Part shown: positions 23,190 to 26,320 of the stretch, piece after piece
Layout of the letters: the number at the start of each line of letters is the position of its first letter
How positions within the stretch are numbered: position 1 is the first letter of the stretch
NCBI GenBank assembly: GCA_028293725.1
Contig: JAQGOE010000264.1
Span: 1-26,320, forward strand
Direction: 5' to 3'
DNA: 26,320 bases
Origin: Gammaproteobacteria bacterium
Lineage (GTDB): Bacteria > Pseudomonadota > Gammaproteobacteria > Steroidobacterales > Steroidobacteraceae
Translations under genes and position numbers: made by a program
Notes under the pieces: model-generated
What the model saw: only the letters and a program-made list of their open reading frames with translations
What the model was told of the DNA's origin: nothing
The model's database searches: none

Positions 23190-24988
23190 CAGATCTCCCT
23201 GCGGCGCATGCGCTCGAGAATGTGGTCGCAGACCCGCCACGCGTTGGCCATGATGGTCAGGGTTGGATTTTTGTCAGCGTTCGACGGGAATGGCGCGCCG
23301 TCGGTGATGAACACATTGGACACATCCCAGGTCTGACACCATTTGTTGGTCACTGAGATCGTGGCCTCCTCGCCCATGATTGCCCCGCCGACCTCGTGAA
23401 TGATACTGCCGCCCGTGTGTATGGCCGCGGCACCGTCCGTTTCAACGCGACCGCGGACTCGCCCACCCATCGCCTCGATGATTTGCGCAAAGGTGGCCTG
23501 CATGTGCGCGGCCTGGCGTGTCTCGTGCTCCGACCATTGCCAATGGAATCGCAAGACGGGGATTCCCCACTTGTCCTTGGCCACTGGGTCGATCTCGCAG
23601 TAGCTGCCCTCGTTCGGGATCATTTCGCCGCGACCGCTGAAGTACACGAACGACCCGTAGTAGCGGCGAACGTCATCCTTGAACTTGCGTCCGTAGCTGC
23701 CGCCCGTGAGCCACTCGAGTCCCGCTCCGGTAGACATGCCGGGCATCCCGCGGCCGCCGCCAAACTCTATGTGATAGCCGCGTGCGAACCCCAGTTTGGC
23801 TGCGCCCTTGTATAGCCACCACGGTGTATACATGTGAAGGCCGCCGGCACCATCCTCGTTATGCGGTGGCAGGTCCTCTAATAGCGGCACCTGTCCCTGG
23901 AGGTCGGCGCCGACCGTATCCATGAGATATCTTCCAACCTTGCCGCTCGAGTTGGCGAGTCCATTGGGGAAAGACGAGGACTTGGAGTTGAGCAGAATCC
24001 GGGCGGATTCGCAGGCGCTCGCGGCCAGTACAACGACACGCGCACTGGCATGTCGGTGTCGCCCTGTCTTCCTATCTATGAAGTTGACGCCGTTGGCTCG
24101 CCCTGTCTTATCCAGTGTGATCTCATAGGCCATGGCGTCCGTGAGGACATCGAGCTTGCCACTCGCCAACGCGGGCGGCAGATGCACCGTGACCGATTGG
24201 TAGTTGGCACCGACCGAACAGCCGCGGCCGCACGGCGTCGCCCACAGACACGGTGCCCGCTGCTTCATGGACTCAGCTACGAGCTTTTGGGCAGTCAAAT
24301 TTCCAGGGTGGAGTTTGGCTGGTCTATTTTTCCAGTCGAGCGGTTGGGTCAATACGGCTCGGTGGCCGGCGATAACGGGTATACCGAGTTTGCGTGAGCG
24401 ATCGGCAATCAGCAAATCGCTCACCAGGGGCTTCGGTGGTGGAAGCAAACACCCCGGTGGGGAGTTCGGCGTGTTCTCCAGGCCGTCGTTCGCTCCGTAG
24501 ACGCCTATGAGCATCTCCACCTTGTCATAGTAAGGCGCCATGTCCTCATATGAGATGGGCCAGTCGAAGCCGAGCCCGTCGCGCGCGCGTGGCTCGAAAT
24601 CGTAGGGCCCGTTGCGCAAGGAGATGCGGCCCCAATGATTCGTGCGGCCGCCGAGCATTCGAGCTCGCCACCAATCAAAGCGACCTGGAGCGTCGTTGCT
24701 CGTCTGCACATAGGGTTCTCCGGGGACTCGCCAGCCTCCATCGATCGTGGCGTCGTAGAAGCCGAAGGGCTTGTCGGGGGTGCTCGCGTCGCGTAGCGGC
24801 GCCAGCTCCGGCGTTTGAAACATGGGAGTTTCGCGAGCGGGATCATATTTTCGCCCGGCCTCGAGCATCAACACGCGAGCGCCTTCCATAGTCAGTGTGT
24901 ACGCACTCTGCCCGCCGGCAGCACCGGAGCCTACGACGATGACGTCATATGTTTTCCCGTCGACGGCTGTGGCTTGAATGAAAGGCAT
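23189..24988 (-). CDS. GMC-family FAD-dependent oxidoreductase (glucoside/gluconate-dehydrogenase-like large subunit)
   Basis: 599 residues from the ATG at 24988; an ATG at 25033 would overlap the upstream gene by 26 bp. The FAD Rossmann motif VIVVGSGAAGGQSAYTLTME and MLEAG lie at about 15-50, with RMLGGRTNHWGRISLR at about 110-125. The C-terminal GMC segment has IHTGGSIIHEVGGAIMGEE (catalytic His region), NVFITDGAPFPSNADKNPTL and TIMANAWR. No signal peptide is seen, as expected if the subunit-3 partner carries it. It should oxidise a sugar or glycoside hydroxyl and pass electrons to the respiratory chain, probably through a cytochrome c encoded elsewhere. With DUF1080 and TIM-barrel neighbours, oxidation at C3 of a glycoside is the best guess; gluconate-like oxidation is the alternative. 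Confidence 0.93.
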   Translation of the reverse strand: MPFIQATAVDGKTYDVIVVGSGAAGGQSAYTLTMEGARVLMLEAGRKYDPARETPMFQTPELAPLRDASTPDKPFGFYDATIDGGWRVPGEPYVQTSNDAPGRFDWWRARMLGGRTNHWGRISLRNGPYDFEPRARDGLGFDWPISYEDMAPYYDKVEMLIGVYGANDGLENTPNSPPGCLLPPPKPLVSDLLIADRSRKLGIPVIAGHRAVLTQPLDWKNRPAKLHPGNLTAQKLVAESMKQRAPCLWATPCGRGCSVGANYQSVTVHLPPALASGKLDVLTDAMAYEITLDKTGRANGVNFIDRKTGRHRHASARVVVLAASACESARILLNSKSSSFPNGLANSSGKVGRYLMDTVGADLQGQVPLLEDLPPHNEDGAGGLHMYTPWWLYKGAAKLGFARGYHIEFGGGRGMPGMSTGAGLEWLTGGSYGRKFKDDVRRYYGSFVYFSGRGEMIPNEGSYCEIDPVAKDKWGIPVLRFHWQWSEHETRQAAHMQATFAQIIEAMGGRVRGRVETDGAAAIHTGGSIIHEVGGAIMGEEATISVTNKWCQTWDVSNVFITDGAPFPSNADKNPTLTIMANAWRVCDHILERMRRREI

Positions 24989-25007
24989 CTTCAGATCTGG
25001 AGGGTCG

Positions 25008-25918
<911 letters not shown>

Positions 25919-25922
<4 letters not shown>

Positions 25923-26320
25923 AACTTTATTCCCGGCTCGACGGCCCAAGTCTTCCCGTTGCCGGCCTGGTCCACCGGTATGCAGCCGTGATACGAACCG
26001 GGCACTGCTACATACTGCAGTACCTGGGTTGCTCCCACTTGGGAGGTGAAGAAGCCGAGTAACGTTAATTCCTTCGTCATCAGGACAAAGGGACGTTGCA
26101 GGTGAGCGTGCGCGCCGCGCAGTCGACGTTCTTCGCCCACAGCCGCGTCGTGAAATTTCCCCACCAGGGCGACCCGTTGCTGCAACTCGAGTGCGACGAA
26201 TTTCTTGCCGTTTTCGGATGAGGCTGTCGCGTCAAACTCTGTCAGTCCGGCAAGATATCGATCGCGATCGGCCTGGGTGTAAACATCCCTGAGCATGAGG
26301 TCGATGAATCCGGGCACCCC
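25919..26320 (-). CDS. Second gluconate 2-dehydrogenase subunit 3-like protein (partial, N-terminus off the right edge)
   Basis: About 133 C-terminal residues. The frame is open to the window end; the GTG at 26317 is probably internal. PGFIDLMLRDVYTQADRDRY, LAGLTEFDATA, MTKELTLLGFFTSQVGATQV and YVAVPGSYHGCIPV with a closing KTWAVEP match the C-terminal half of the subunit-3 family, a different branch from the protein at 22545. The stop overlaps the likely TTG start of the TIM-barrel gene. A second GMC large subunit probably lies just beyond the window. This is the most upstream gene visible in the operon. Confidence 0.85.

Overview
The window is about 26 kb of GC-rich bacterial chromosome, roughly 60-65% G+C by eye. 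It has Shine-Dalgarno-led genes, many exported proteins, a very large TonB-dependent receptor, twin-arginine exported oxidoreductase parts and a GTAG-type REP-like hairpin. This mix suggests a free-living gammaproteobacterium of the Xanthomonadales/Nevskiales/Steroidobacter sort, but that placement is inference. I saw no tRNA, rRNA, CRISPR array, transposase or integrase.

Left part (1-6685): a partial TetR-family repressor diverges from a medium-chain quinone/enoyl reductase. The shared promoter region holds two identical spaced inverted repeats (CATGA-N6-TCATG), good candidates for TetR operators. Next come a hot-dog (PaaI-like) thioesterase and a CRP-like cyclic-nucleotide regulator. The regulator diverges from a tight three-gene operon: an exported beta-barrel-like protein, a periplasmic cupredoxin-like protein, and a membrane class III nucleotide cyclase with a Cache-like periplasmic sensor. 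Together these look like a self-contained circuit from periplasmic signal to cAMP (or cGMP) to transcription factor.

Middle (6750-12323): two exported proteins of little-known family are transcribed divergently across a perfect 16-bp palindrome. They are followed by an M28 zinc aminopeptidase with a cupin upstream on the same strand, and a divergent gamma-glutamyltransferase. The last two enzymes fit periplasmic peptide or glutathione breakdown.

12438-15662 carries two mirror-image modules. Each pairs an alpha/beta hydrolase with an ECF sigma factor, and they converge tail to tail. One sigma has a SnoaL-like C-terminal extension; the other is a plain ECF sigma. No classical anti-sigma gene is visible.

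15663-16270 is the only long stretch without a convincing gene. It contains a ~155-bp sequence present twice in direct orientation (about 87% identical by hand alignment), a GTAG/REP-type hairpin between the copies, and a leader with small hairpins before the TonB receptor gene.

Right part (16271-26320): a 1240-residue TonB-dependent receptor ends at a strong terminator. On the opposite strand are an AraC regulator translationally coupled to a small exported protein, and an operon of (partial) gluconate-2-dehydrogenase subunit-3-like protein, exported TIM-barrel isomerase/epimerase, GMC flavoprotein dehydrogenase, a second subunit-3-like protein, and a DUF1080/3-keto-disaccharide hydrolase. 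The set fits uptake of a glycoside, oxidation to the 3-keto form in the periplasm, and cleavage of the keto-glycoside.
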